Program-made: the position numbers and the translations under genes | NCBI RefSeq assembly: GCF_014636235.1 | Contig: NZ_BMDZ01000004.1 | Location: 89,616-153,615 of the forward strand | Direction: 5' to 3' | From: Tistrella bauzanensis | Lineage (GTDB): Bacteria > Pseudomonadota > Alphaproteobacteria > Tistrellales > Tistrellaceae | Length of the DNA: 64,000 bases | Notes under the pieces: model-generated | Databases searched by the model: none | Told to the model about the DNA's origin: nothing | Seen by the model: the letters and a program-made list of their open reading frames with translations, nothing else | In this document: piece by piece, positions 52,465 through 60,058 of the stretch | Numbering within the stretch: position 1 is the stretch's first letter | How the letters are laid out: each line of letters starts with the position of its first letter

Positions 52465-52962
52465 TTAGACGATGTTCTTATGAGATCGGTGCTTCACGAC
52501 GAGACGCAGGAACTGGACGATCGCGATCAGGCCGCATATGGCGAATGCCGCAAAAGCCGCGAACTTGACCGGATACACCGGCACAGGCAGCAGGCCTTGC
52601 GCGGTTTCGGTCTTGGCCCAGCTGCTTTCGAACGCGAGCCACGAGGTATAGGAGAAGAATGCGCATGTCGCCAACGCGACCACGGTCACGACGACATCGC
52701 CGAAAACCCTGAACCAGCCACGGAAATTCTGGGACACGATATCGACACGGATATGGGTCGCATGCCAGGTCACGCCGGGCAGCGCCAGGAAGGTGGCCGC
52801 AGCGATCATGACCTCGCTCAACTCCACCTTGCCGGCGATGTAGTGATTGAAGCCGAGGCCCAATACCACGTCCAGCGTGCCAATGATCATGGTGGCGGCG
52901 ATCAGAAGACCGCACACCACCAGAGACGTCGCCTCAATCAGGCGAGCCGCCGTCTTAATCAT
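52465..52962 (-). CDS. TRAP transporter small permease (DctQ-like)
   Basis: A 165-residue membrane protein with four predicted spans (ATSLVVCGLLIAATMIIGTLDV, LSEVMIAAATFLALPGVTWH, VFGDVVVTVVALATCAFFSY, FAAFAAFAICGLIAIVQFLR) and the conserved HATHIRVDIVSQNF loop. The ATG at 52962 overlaps the end of the binding-protein gene by eight bases. Works with DctM and DctP. Confidence 0.87.
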   Translation of the reverse strand: MIKTAARLIEATSLVVCGLLIAATMIIGTLDVVLGLGFNHYIAGKVELSEVMIAAATFLALPGVTWHATHIRVDIVSQNFRGWFRVFGDVVVTVVALATCAFFSYTSWLAFESSWAKTETAQGLLPVPVYPVKFAAFAAFAICGLIAIVQFLRLVVKHRSHKNIV

Positions 52963-53989
52963 CGAACGACGCGCGCTTTTCACGCAGGATCGGGGCAAGG
53001 CGTTCCGCCGCATCAGCAAGGCCTTGCTCGCCAAGTCGCTGGACCCAGAGATCGATGGTATCCAGGGCCGCGGCGTCGACCTTGTCGACATCGTCGAAAT
53101 GCACCAGTTCGACACCCTTTGCAGGCATCGTGACCTCGACGGTTTCGCGCGCGAGCGTGTCATACGCCACGACCATCCGGGCCATCATGTCGTCGCTGAC
53201 AGTCTGGAACAGCGTTTTCACGGTCTCGGGCAGTGCCTCATAGGCATCCCGGTTCATGAAAATATTCCAGGTGACATGCGAACCGGTGCTGAGATCGATG
53301 GCGTATTTCGCGACCTCGTCCAGCTTGGTCGAGAAGATCTGGTCATGGGGCGAATATGCGCAATCGACCGTCCCCTTCTGGATGGCTTCATACTGCTCGG
53401 CCAGCGGTACGTTCACCGGCACCGCGCCCAGCGACGCCCACCATTCCGGCATATAGGCGCCGGGCACGCGAATCCGCAGCCCCTTGATGGCCTCCAGGCT
53501 GCGCACCGGTTTCACGCAGGTCAGCTTGTAGGGGTTCGAGGCCTGTGCCGTCAGCTCGACGAGCCCGGCATCCTTGAGTTCCTTCTGAACCTGGGCGTCC
53601 TTCTGGAACTGCCGCCAGGTGTCGAGCGCCGCGGCAGGATCGGCATGCGTCCGCATCATCAGATTGCCGGCGGTTCCCGCCACTGGCAGGTCCGACATGA
53701 AGTAGCCCTGCGCCGTCACCCCAAGAGGCACCGCGCCCGAGCCGACCAGTTCCAGGATCTCGGTCGCGCCCCCCAGCGTGCCGCCCCAGAAAATCTCGAT
53801 GGTGATGGCGCCATCCGATCGTTCGGCGACCTGATCGGCCCACCATCGTTCCCATTCCACGCCTGCATAAGTCTCGGGCAGGTAATGCGCCATGTTCAGC
53901 GTCATCGCCGGATACTCTTCCGCCCAACCACTGGTCGCTCCCAGACCGACGGTTAGTGCAGCCACAATTCCTGTCATAAATCGTTTCAT
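52955..53989 (-). CDS. TRAP transporter substrate-binding protein (DctP-like)
   Basis: A 344-residue periplasmic protein. A signal peptide (FMTGIVAALTVGLGATSGWA) precedes a DctP fold with LNMAHYLPETYAGVEWERWW, ERSDGAITIEIFWGGTLGG and the carboxylate-binding Arg region IKGLRIRVPGAYMPEWWASLGAVPVNVP. An unusually strong ribosome-binding site, GGGAGGAAAAA, is adjacent to the ATG at 53989. It is first in the dctPQM order and divergent from the acyl-CoA ligase, so the ligand is probably the carboxylic acid that the ligase activates. Confidence 0.9.
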   Translation of the reverse strand: MKRFMTGIVAALTVGLGATSGWAEEYPAMTLNMAHYLPETYAGVEWERWWADQVAERSDGAITIEIFWGGTLGGATEILELVGSGAVPLGVTAQGYFMSDLPVAGTAGNLMMRTHADPAAALDTWRQFQKDAQVQKELKDAGLVELTAQASNPYKLTCVKPVRSLEAIKGLRIRVPGAYMPEWWASLGAVPVNVPLAEQYEAIQKGTVDCAYSPHDQIFSTKLDEVAKYAIDLSTGSHVTWNIFMNRDAYEALPETVKTLFQTVSDDMMARMVVAYDTLARETVEVTMPAKGVELVHFDDVDKVDAAALDTIDLWVQRLGEQGLADAAERLAPILREKRASFDD

Positions 53990-54041
53990 TTTTTCCTCCC
54001 AGGTGCGCGCCGTCGTTGCGGTTCCTCCTCGCACTCTGATT

Positions 54042-54070
54042 GGCATACCAAAATGAATGGCGGTTCGCAA
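54042..54070 (-). promoter_or_regulatory. Candidate promoter of the TRAP (dctPQM) genes
   Basis: On the minus strand TTGCGA (54070-54065), a 17-base spacer and TATGCC (54047-54042). The -35 hexamer lies inside the 21-bp operator described at 54054-54074, so a bound repressor would block it. Confidence 0.4.
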
Positions 54071-54074
54071 TTCA
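54054..54074. promoter_or_regulatory. Shared 21-bp operator, copy 1 (TRAP/acyl-CoA ligase divergent region)
   Basis: TGAAT and ATTCA arms at the ends of a 21-bp site with GGTTCGCA in its right-centre. Inverted, copy 2 at 58356-58376 matches 17 of 21 bases including all of GGTTCGCA and both TGAA/TTCA ends. The site ends eight bases before the -35 of the ligase promoter. A TetR regulator is encoded between the two copies and is the likely binder. Confidence 0.65.
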
Positions 54075-54082
54075 TTTTATTG

Positions 54083-54111
54083 TTGACGGACAGGGTCGCC
54101 CGGCGATACTT
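54083..54111 (+). promoter_or_regulatory. Candidate promoter of the acyl-CoA ligase gene
   Basis: TTGACG at 54083-54088 followed after 17 bases by ATACTT, a weak -10. The sequence from the operator into the -35 (TTCATTTTATTGTTGACG) resembles that before the acyl-CoA dehydrogenase gene (TTCATTTTTCTTGACAG). Confidence 0.4.
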
Positions 54112-54230
54112 GACCGTCGGCGTGGAGATTCGCGGCGCATCTGAAACGTCAGGTCGTTCTGGCCTGGAGGATGCATTTCGAAAAGACAATGCACCAAGTG
54201 GAAAGATTTCGGTGCAGACGGGAGGTGCCA

Positions 54231-55838
54231 ATGCAAGACGATTATTTACCCGGCCCCGAAGACATGCCTGCGACGGTCATCGCCCAACCCGTCGTCTACA
54301 GGATTCTGGCGCATGCAGAGACGTCTCCGGATGCCCTGGCGCTTGTGGCGACGGCGAGCGCCGGTGTCGAAGTCAGTCGGAGCTATGGCGCGCTGCGTGC
54401 AGACATCCTGCGGTTTGCCGACGGATTGCGGCGCCGAGGGGTGGCGCAGGGCGACCGGATCGGCATCTTCGCCGACAACGAAAATGCCTGTCAGGCCATC
54501 GTGGCGATCCTGGCGGCGAACCTGCTCGGTGCCGTGTTCGTCCCGCTCAATGCCCGCTATACGGCGCGCGAGTTGCTCGACGCCGCGCGGCGTGCCGCCT
54601 GTTCGGTCATTCTGGCGGCGGACCGGCTGGCCCCGACGGTGAACCGCATCCGCGGCGATCTGCCGGCGCTTCGCGAGATCATTCTGATGGAGAACGGCAA
54701 CGGCGCCGCTGATTTCAAGTCCATTCTCGACCTGGGCGCCCCCGACGCGCAGGGTTGGCCGCAGCTCGCGCCGGACGACATCAGCGAGATCATGTTCACG
54801 TCCGGGACAACCGCCGCGCCCAAGGCCGCGATCGTGACCCATGGCCGCACGGCCGCCGCGGCGCATATCTACAGAACCATGCTGGACCTCCGGCCGGACG
54901 ATCGGCTTCAGAGTTTCTTCCCGATTTTCACGACCGCCAGCACGAAATGCGTGATCCTGCCAATCCTCTCGGCAGGCGGTGCCGCGATCATCGATGCCGG
55001 CATGTCGATCCCCGACAGTCTCGCCCGTATGAAGACCTATGGTTCGACGATATATTATGGCGTCCCCGCCTTTTATATCTTCCTTCTTGAGCATATGCGG
55101 ATCCAACCGGAACGCCCGTCCGCGCTGCGCCTGTTTATCTATGGCGGTGCCGCGATGCCACTGACGCCGATCCGGCAGCTTGCCGAATTTTTTCCAGAGG
55201 TCGGGTTGGCTCAGACCTTCGGCTCAACGGAAACCGGCGCCACCGGCACCATTCTTTATCCGCGCTATACGCTGTCCAGGATGGGGTCCGTGGGCCGCGC
55301 CGGGCCCTATACCGCGGTTAAACTGGTTGCCGACGACGGAACCGAGGTTGCCGATGGCGTGCAGGGCGAATTCGCGGTGCGGTCTGCGGCCGTCTTCGCG
55401 GGCTATCTTGACGATCCCGCAACCAGCCGGGCCACCCTGAAGGATGGCTGGGTACTGATGGGAGATATCGGCTATCGCGATGCCGATGGGTTCTTCTACC
55501 ACACGGACCGAAAGAAGGACATTATCATCCGGGGCGGCCATAATATTGGTTCGATGGAAGTCGAGGACGTGATTTACAAGTTCCCCGACATCGAGGAAGC
55601 GGCCGCCATCGCCGTGCCACATCCGAAACTGGGCGAGGACGTCTTCGTTTTTGTCGTGATGAAAGAAGGCCGGACGCTCGACGCCTCTGCGCTGCTCACC
55701 TATTGCCGCGACATGCTCGCCGATTACAAGGTGCCACGCCATATCGTGGCCATCCCCAGCATGCCGCGCAACCCGATGGGCAAGATCCTTAAAACCGAGC
55801 TTCGCGTGACAGCGCGCGAATTGCTCGGCCTCGAATAG
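54231..55838 (+). CDS. AMP-dependent acyl-CoA synthetase (carboxylate-CoA ligase)
   Basis: A 535-residue adenylate-forming ligase. The ATP motif IMFTSGTTAAPKAAIVTH, the FGSTETGATG motif and VLMGDIGYRDADGFFYHTDRKKDIIIRGGHNI are complete, with the catalytic lysine in NPMGKILKTELR. It activates a carboxylic acid to its CoA thioester. The ATG at 54231 is preceded by GGGAGG; an upstream in-frame ATG at 54171 would add residues unlike the family. Next to a TRAP importer and with hydratase, SDR and acyl-CoA dehydrogenase genes nearby, the substrate may be a cyclic or branched carboxylate, comparable to cyclohexanecarboxylate-CoA ligase; this is a guess. Confidence 0.88.
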   Translation: MQDDYLPGPEDMPATVIAQPVVYRILAHAETSPDALALVATASAGVEVSRSYGALRADILRFADGLRRRGVAQGDRIGIFADNENACQAIVAILAANLLGAVFVPLNARYTARELLDAARRAACSVILAADRLAPTVNRIRGDLPALREIILMENGNGAADFKSILDLGAPDAQGWPQLAPDDISEIMFTSGTTAAPKAAIVTHGRTAAAAHIYRTMLDLRPDDRLQSFFPIFTTASTKCVILPILSAGGAAIIDAGMSIPDSLARMKTYGSTIYYGVPAFYIFLLEHMRIQPERPSALRLFIYGGAAMPLTPIRQLAEFFPEVGLAQTFGSTETGATGTILYPRYTLSRMGSVGRAGPYTAVKLVADDGTEVADGVQGEFAVRSAAVFAGYLDDPATSRATLKDGWVLMGDIGYRDADGFFYHTDRKKDIIIRGGHNIGSMEVEDVIYKFPDIEEAAAIAVPHPKLGEDVFVFVVMKEGRTLDASALLTYCRDMLADYKVPRHIVAIPSMPRNPMGKILKTELRVTARELLGLE

Positions 55839-55917
55839 ATGGTCGGGGCGCGGGTCGCGGCGGGTCGCTGACATCGACGCGATCGGCCGCGGCCCCTGTG
55901 CCGGCAGGATCCCGGGC

Positions 55918-56577
55918 CTACGGCCTGGTTGCTCCGGGTGCACCGTGTAAGCCGCGTGCACCGTTTAAACCGGGTGCACCACTCAAACCGAAGGTGATCA
56001 ACTTCCTGTAGGTGTTCAGAACGTCGTCCAGCGCCGCGTCGCTCTGATCGCTCTGGGCCGCGAACTCGTTATACAGATAGTCTCGTGCCGCGGTCAGAGT
56101 GACTGTAATCGTATCCAGCTCATGCTCGCCGAAGGATGGAAATTCGCCGTTCTGCCAACTGCGGCGGAGCGAACTTCTGAACCGTGTCCTGATATGGTCC
56201 ATATGAAGCCGGTATCCTTCAGGTGCCGCGATATGCGCTTCGTGGAGCAGGCGGAAGAACCATGGCCGTTCGCGCGCCCAGGAAATAAAGGCGCGGAGTG
56301 CGCGAAGCTCCACCTCGATGAACGAGTCCGCCCCTTTCACGGCCTTTCCGATATGATCCAGCGCCTCCCGCCCTTTGAGCGGCAGAAGAAGGTCGAATAG
56401 TTCCTGCTGATTGTCGAAATAGCGATAGAATGTTCCCTGACCAAGACCAGCTTCCTGGGTGATCTTGGCAACGGATGCATTCAGATATCCGACCTTGCCG
56501 ACCACGACTGCGGCGGCATCGATCAATGCAGCGCGATTTCGTTCGGTTTTCTCAGATCGTGTCAGCTTTTGCTTCAT
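55918..56577 (-). CDS. TetR family transcriptional regulator with a collagen-like C-terminal tail
   Basis: A 219-residue repressor. The N-terminal helix-turn-helix is SEKTERNRAALIDAAAVVVG then ASVAKITQEAGLGQGTFYRYF at about residues 20-52; the rest is a ligand domain. The final residues form six Gly-x-y triplets (GAPGLNGARGLHGAPGAT) encoded by 18-bp repeats, an odd tail for a regulator. The ATG at 56577 is preferred over a GTG at 56628, because a short palindrome (56592-56605) lies between them. It most likely represses both divergent promoter regions of this catabolic cluster through the shared 21-bp operator, with an acyl-CoA as inducer. Confidence 0.85.
   Translation of the reverse strand: MKQKLTRSEKTERNRAALIDAAAVVVGKVGYLNASVAKITQEAGLGQGTFYRYFDNQQELFDLLLPLKGREALDHIGKAVKGADSFIEVELRALRAFISWARERPWFFRLLHEAHIAAPEGYRLHMDHIRTRFRSSLRRSWQNGEFPSFGEHELDTITVTLTAARDYLYNEFAAQSDQSDAALDDVLNTYRKLITFGLSGAPGLNGARGLHGAPGATRP
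55934..55987. repeat. Three 18-bp tandem repeats encoding the Gly-x-y tail of the TetR protein
   Basis: Three copies of an 18-base unit beginning CCG(G/C)GTGCACC, immediately inside the TetR stop codon. Each unit encodes two collagen-like Gly-x-y triplets on the minus strand. The copies have diverged at four or five positions each. Confidence 0.8.
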
Positions 56578-56591
56578 AGGCCCGTCAATAC

Positions 56592-56605
56592 TGAAACTAT
56601 TTTCA
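56592..56605. promoter_or_regulatory. Short palindrome upstream of the TetR gene
   Basis: TGAAA and TTTCA arms around CTAT, fifteen bases upstream of the TetR ATG. It could be an autoregulatory site, although it lacks the GGTTCGCA core of the 21-bp operators. Confidence 0.3.
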
Positions 56606-56706
56606 CTTTGGTTGGCGCAAGGGTACACAGTCGCGCGCCATCAAAAAACTGCTTTCGTGCGCTGCAGGCAGGATCGTTGCTGGCGGAAATCGCCGCCTCC
56701 ATACGG

Positions 56707-57492
56707 TCATGCGCCGCTGGACGGACCGCCGAAGGCGCACCAGCCTCCGTCGACGGGCAGCGTGGCGCCGGTGATGTAGGATGCCCAGTCCGAGGCGAGA
56801 AAGGCCGCGACGCGCGCGATGTCGTCGGGTTCGCCGAAATCGCCCATCGGGATGCGGTTCAGGAATGCCGCCCGTGCGACCTTGCCGCCCTCGACGAGGT
56901 CTTTTGAAAGAGTGGTGCGGATCACCCCCGGCGCAATGGCATTCACCCGAATGCCGCGTCTGGCAAAATCCGCGGCCATGGTCTTGGTCATCATGACGAC
57001 CCCGGCTTTCGAGACGCCATATCCGTTGGACGCGCGATGCGCCATCAGGCCGGTGATCGAGGACAGATTGACGATGGCGCCGGGGCGGCCGGCGGCGACC
57101 ATGCGGCGTGCGACACATTGGGACATCAGAAAGACGCCCCTGAGATTGACGTCCATGACCCGCTGCCAGTCCTCGGGCTTCTGCTTCAGGGTTCCGACGA
57201 CGGGTTCGGCAATGCCGGCATTGTTCACCAGGATGTCGATCTCGCCCATCGCCTCGGCGACGGCATCGACACAGGCGGCGCAACTGGCTTCCTGGCCGAC
57301 ATCGAGGGCGAAGGCGCGCGCGCCCTCGCCGATCTCTCCGGCGGTCCGTTCGGCATCGCCCGGTGACAGGTCGCACACCGCGACGCGCGCGCCGCAGGCC
57401 GCCAGCCTGATACAGATGGCACGGCCGATGCCGTTGGCGCCGCCTGTCACCAGCGCGACCTTCCGCGAGAGGTCGATCACATTGTCAGCCAT
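56707..57492 (-). CDS. Short-chain dehydrogenase/reductase
   Basis: A 261-residue classical SDR. The cofactor motif VALVTGGANGIGRAI, Asp at the end of beta-2 (VAVCDLSPGD, favouring NAD), NNAG in ILVNNAGIAEP, catalytic Ser in NLSSITGL and Tyr-x-x-x-Lys in YGVSKAG are all intact. In this setting it probably oxidises a 3-hydroxyacyl-CoA (or cyclic hydroxyacyl-CoA, as BadH does) made by the hydratase encoded just upstream. The ATG at 57492 overlaps the hydratase stop by eight bases. Confidence 0.87.
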   Translation of the reverse strand: MADNVIDLSRKVALVTGGANGIGRAICIRLAACGARVAVCDLSPGDAERTAGEIGEGARAFALDVGQEASCAACVDAVAEAMGEIDILVNNAGIAEPVVGTLKQKPEDWQRVMDVNLRGVFLMSQCVARRMVAAGRPGAIVNLSSITGLMAHRASNGYGVSKAGVVMMTKTMAADFARRGIRVNAIAPGVIRTTLSKDLVEGGKVARAAFLNRIPMGDFGEPDDIARVAAFLASDWASYITGATLPVDGGWCAFGGPSSGA

Positions 57493-58285
57493 GGGTCTTC
57501 GCCCTCTGCGGTCCGAAAACCGGCGCGCGCTTCTCGCGCAGTGCCGCCAGTGCCTCCCGGTGGTCGGCGCTGACATTGGTCAGGGCTTCATAGGCGATCG
57601 AGCTATCCATGATCGTATGCGCCAGTTGCTTCAGCCCGATATTGACGCTGACCTTCGACCACCGCACGGCCTTGATCGCAGACCTCTCCAGACGCCGCGC
57701 GAAATCCGAGACCGCCGCATCCAGCGCCGCGGCGGGAACCGCATGGTTGATCAGCCCCATCTCGGCGGCTTTCCGCGCCGGAATCCGATCGCCGGTCATC
57801 AGATATTCCTTGGCACGCGCATAGCCGATCAGTTGCGGCCAGATGACCGCGCCACCATCGCCCGCAACCATGCCGACCGACACATGCGGATCGGACAGAA
57901 ACGTGTCTTCGTTGGCGAAGATCACGTCGCAGAACAGCGCCATGGTGCATCCCAACCCGACCGCCGGGCCATTCACCTTGGCAATGATCGGCTTTTCGCA
58001 GTCGAGTATCGAAAAGATGATCTGTTTCGCCTCGACCGCTGTCTGTTCGAAGGAGTCAGGGTCGTCGGCCGCCTGCTGCTGCCAGGCAAGATCTCCGCCG
58101 GCGCAGAAGGCCCGCCCCGCCCCGGTCAGAACGATGACGTCGGACGCCTCGTCTTGGGCCGCATCCGCGAACACCCGCGCAAGCTCGGTATGAAGGTCGG
58201 CATCCACGGCATTCAGGCTCGCGGGCCTGTTCATCGTCAAATAGAGGGTGCGTCCATCGTGGCGCCATTCAATCGCCTTGTACAT
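57485..58285 (-). CDS. Enoyl-CoA hydratase/isomerase family protein
   Basis: A 266-residue crotonase-fold enzyme. The oxyanion-hole segments GAGRAFCAGGDLAW and NGPAVGLGCTMALFCDVIFA are present; the first catalytic Glu position of typical hydratases (after GLGC..) is replaced by Ala-Leu-Phe, while the second segment DPHVSVGMVAGDGGAVIWPQLIG carries Asp rather than Glu. Substitutions of this kind occur in members with hydrolase, isomerase or ring-opening activity, so simple enoyl-CoA hydration is not certain. It is the first gene of a two-gene unit with the SDR. Confidence 0.82.
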   Translation of the reverse strand: MYKAIEWRHDGRTLYLTMNRPASLNAVDADLHTELARVFADAAQDEASDVIVLTGAGRAFCAGGDLAWQQQAADDPDSFEQTAVEAKQIIFSILDCEKPIIAKVNGPAVGLGCTMALFCDVIFANEDTFLSDPHVSVGMVAGDGGAVIWPQLIGYARAKEYLMTGDRIPARKAAEMGLINHAVPAAALDAAVSDFARRLERSAIKAVRWSKVSVNIGLKQLAHTIMDSSIAYEALTNVSADHREALAALREKRAPVFGPQRAKTHG

Positions 58286-58321
58286 CGCCCGATCTCCTCA
58301 TGTCCGGGGGGGAGAGCTGTC

Positions 58322-58349
58322 ACCATAGCGCCTGTGCCGGCCGCGTCAA
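58322..58349 (-). promoter_or_regulatory. Candidate promoter of the hydratase/SDR genes
   Basis: On the minus strand TTGACG (58349-58344), a 16-base spacer and TATGGT (58327-58322). The 21-bp operator copy 2 lies just upstream of this -35. Confidence 0.5.
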
Positions 58350-58355
58350 CAAATG

Positions 58356-58376
58356 TGAACTGCGAACCATCGTTCA
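58356..58376. promoter_or_regulatory. Shared 21-bp operator, copy 2 (hydratase/acyl-CoA dehydrogenase divergent region)
   Basis: TGAAC and GTTCA arms with TGCGAACC in the left-centre, which is the inverse of GGTTCGCA in copy 1. It sits between two back-to-back -35 elements (58344-58349 on minus, 58383-58388 on plus), a position from which one repressor dimer could control both directions. Confidence 0.65.
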
Positions 58377-58382
58377 TTTTTC

Positions 58383-58411
58383 TTGACAGCCGAAGCCATC
58401 ACGCCTTAAAG
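58383..58411 (+). promoter_or_regulatory. Candidate promoter of the acyl-CoA dehydrogenase gene
   Basis: TTGACA at 58383-58388, a 17-base spacer and TTAAAG at 58406-58411; the leader to the ATG at 58437 would be short, about 20 bases, and contains AGGAGG. Confidence 0.5.
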
Positions 58412-58436
58412 CCGTATAAGAAACAGGAGGCATGAC

Positions 58437-59576
58437 ATGCTGGCAGAGCGTGCGAACTATGGGCCAGAGCATGATGCTCTACGCTACTCCGTGCAGCGCT
58501 TCTTCGAGAGCGAGATCGCTCCGAACTATGCGGACTGGGAAAAGCGAGGCTATGTTGATCGAGATGTCTGGCGTAAGGCCGGATCTCTGGGCCTGCTTTG
58601 CTCAACGGTGCCGGAAGAATATGGCGGGCCCGGCGGTGACTTCCTGACAGCCAGCGTCATCATCGAAGAGCAGATGCGGCAGGGATACTCGGCGCCCGGC
58701 TTCTACACGCATTCTGATATTATTGCGCCCTATATTCTCGAATTTGGCAGCGAGGCACTCAAGCGGCGCTGGCTGCCCCGGATGGCCTCGGGCGAGGCGA
58801 TTGCCGCCATCGCGATGACCGAACCCGGCGCCGGCAGCGATCTGAAAGCGATCAGAACCCATGCCCGCCGCGACGGCTGCGACTTCATCATCAACGGGGC
58901 CAAGACCTTCATCACCAACGGCTATCTCGCCGATCTGGTCGTGGTCGCAGCCAAGACCGCGCCAGAGAAGGGGGCCCATGGCATTTCGCTCATCGTGGTG
59001 GAGACGAAGACCCCGGGGTTCCGGTGCGGGCAGATTCTGGAAAAGATGGGACAGAAAGCTCAGGATACCGTCGAACTGTTCTTCGACGAGGTCAGGGTTC
59101 CGGCATCGAACCTTATCGGAGACGAGAACCAGGGCTTCAGCTATCTGATGCGGCAACTGGCGCAGGAAAGGCTGGCGGTCGCTGTCAGCGCGATCGGCTG
59201 GGCCAAAGGCGTTCTGGCCGACACGGTGCGATACACCCGCGACCGCCAGGTTTTCGGCAGCCCCCTGATGACTTTCCAGAACACCCAGTTCAAGCTGGCC
59301 GAATGTCGGGCCGAGATCATGGTCGGCGAGGCCTATGTCGACCGTTGCATAACCAGGCACATGGAGGGCCGACTGACGGATGCGGAGGCGGCTGCCGCCA
59401 AGATGTGGCTCAGCGAAATGCAGGCCCGCGTCATCGACACCTGCCTGCAATTCTTCGGCGGCTATGGCTATATGTCTGAATACCCGGTGGCACGGGCCTA
59501 TACCGATGCGCGCGCCCAGCGCATCTATGGTGGCGCCAATGAAATCATGCGGATGATCATTGCCCGAAGCCTGTGA
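58437..59576 (+). CDS. Acyl-CoA dehydrogenase
   Basis: A 379-residue FAD enzyme that introduces a trans-2 double bond into an acyl-CoA. Signatures: IAAIAMTEPGAGSDL (first ACAD motif), FITNGYLADLVVVAAKT, DRQVFGSPLMTFQNTQFKLAE and the C-terminal QFFGGYGYMSEYPVARAYTDAR with RIYGGANEIMR. The catalytic Glu is at the position seen in short/medium-chain enzymes (YGGANE). AGGAGG is six bases before the ATG at 58437. Together with the ligase, hydratase and SDR it makes most of one beta-oxidation round; a thiolase is not encoded in this cluster. Confidence 0.92.
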   Translation: MLAERANYGPEHDALRYSVQRFFESEIAPNYADWEKRGYVDRDVWRKAGSLGLLCSTVPEEYGGPGGDFLTASVIIEEQMRQGYSAPGFYTHSDIIAPYILEFGSEALKRRWLPRMASGEAIAAIAMTEPGAGSDLKAIRTHARRDGCDFIINGAKTFITNGYLADLVVVAAKTAPEKGAHGISLIVVETKTPGFRCGQILEKMGQKAQDTVELFFDEVRVPASNLIGDENQGFSYLMRQLAQERLAVAVSAIGWAKGVLADTVRYTRDRQVFGSPLMTFQNTQFKLAECRAEIMVGEAYVDRCITRHMEGRLTDAEAAAAKMWLSEMQARVIDTCLQFFGGYGYMSEYPVARAYTDARAQRIYGGANEIMRMIIARSL

Positions 59577-59583
59577 ACGGCGA

Positions 59584-59614
59584 ACCGGGCGGTCAATTCG
59601 TCAGACCGCCCGGT
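59584..59614. terminator. Hairpin terminator between the acyl-CoA dehydrogenase and par genes
   Basis: Perfect 11-bp arms ACCGGGCGGTC and GACCGCCCGGT around a nine-base loop, eight bases after the acyl-CoA dehydrogenase stop. No strong U-run follows. The convergent ribbon-helix-helix gene ends 43 bases further, so it may end transcription from both sides. Confidence 0.6.
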
Positions 59615-59656
59615 GTCTGATGTCTGCCGCCGCAGGCGCCCTGCCCCATCATCGCC

Positions 59657-60058
59657 TCAGCCCAGCGTCTTCGGGTCCACGCCTTCAGCCAGCAGACGTT
59701 CCAGGGCCGCGACCGCGCGTTCGAAGGTGCGGGTCTTGGTCCATTCGCGGTCGGCGGCGATCTGGTCGAGCAGGGCCGCCGTGCGGACATTCACCCGCAG
59801 GCTGACCGCCACCGTCGGCGGGCCGGGCGGGCGGCCGCGCGGGCGCGGGGTGTCGTCGGCCCAGTTGCGCGGATCGCGGCTGCGGAAGCCCGATTCCTCG
59901 GCCACCGGGCGCACCAGATCGCGGGTGGCGCGCGGGTCGTCGGCATGGCGGCGGCCGGGGCGGAAGTCGCTCAGATCCCGCAGCGGATCGGCGCCGGCGG
60001 TCTCAGGCGTCGTGGCATCGTCGTCACTGAACAGACGCGGACGTTTGCGTTCGGTCAC
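59657..60058 (-). CDS. Ribbon-helix-helix DNA-binding protein, partner of ParA (ParB/ParG-like)
   Basis: A 133-residue protein with a disordered, charged N-terminal two thirds (DDDATTPETAGADPL, RPRGRPPGPP) and a C-terminal ribbon-helix-helix: strand TVAVSLRVN, helix VRTAALLDQIAADRE, turn WTKTR and helix TFERAVAALERLLAEG. The start overlaps the parA stop by four bases. This is the arrangement of type Ib partition cassettes, where a small RHH protein binds centromere iterons and stimulates ParA. The iterons at 60788-60867 are its likely target. Confidence 0.75.
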   Translation of the reverse strand: MTERKRPRLFSDDDATTPETAGADPLRDLSDFRPGRRHADDPRATRDLVRPVAEESGFRSRDPRNWADDTPRPRGRPPGPPTVAVSLRVNVRTAALLDQIAADREWTKTRTFERAVAALERLLAEGVDPKTLG

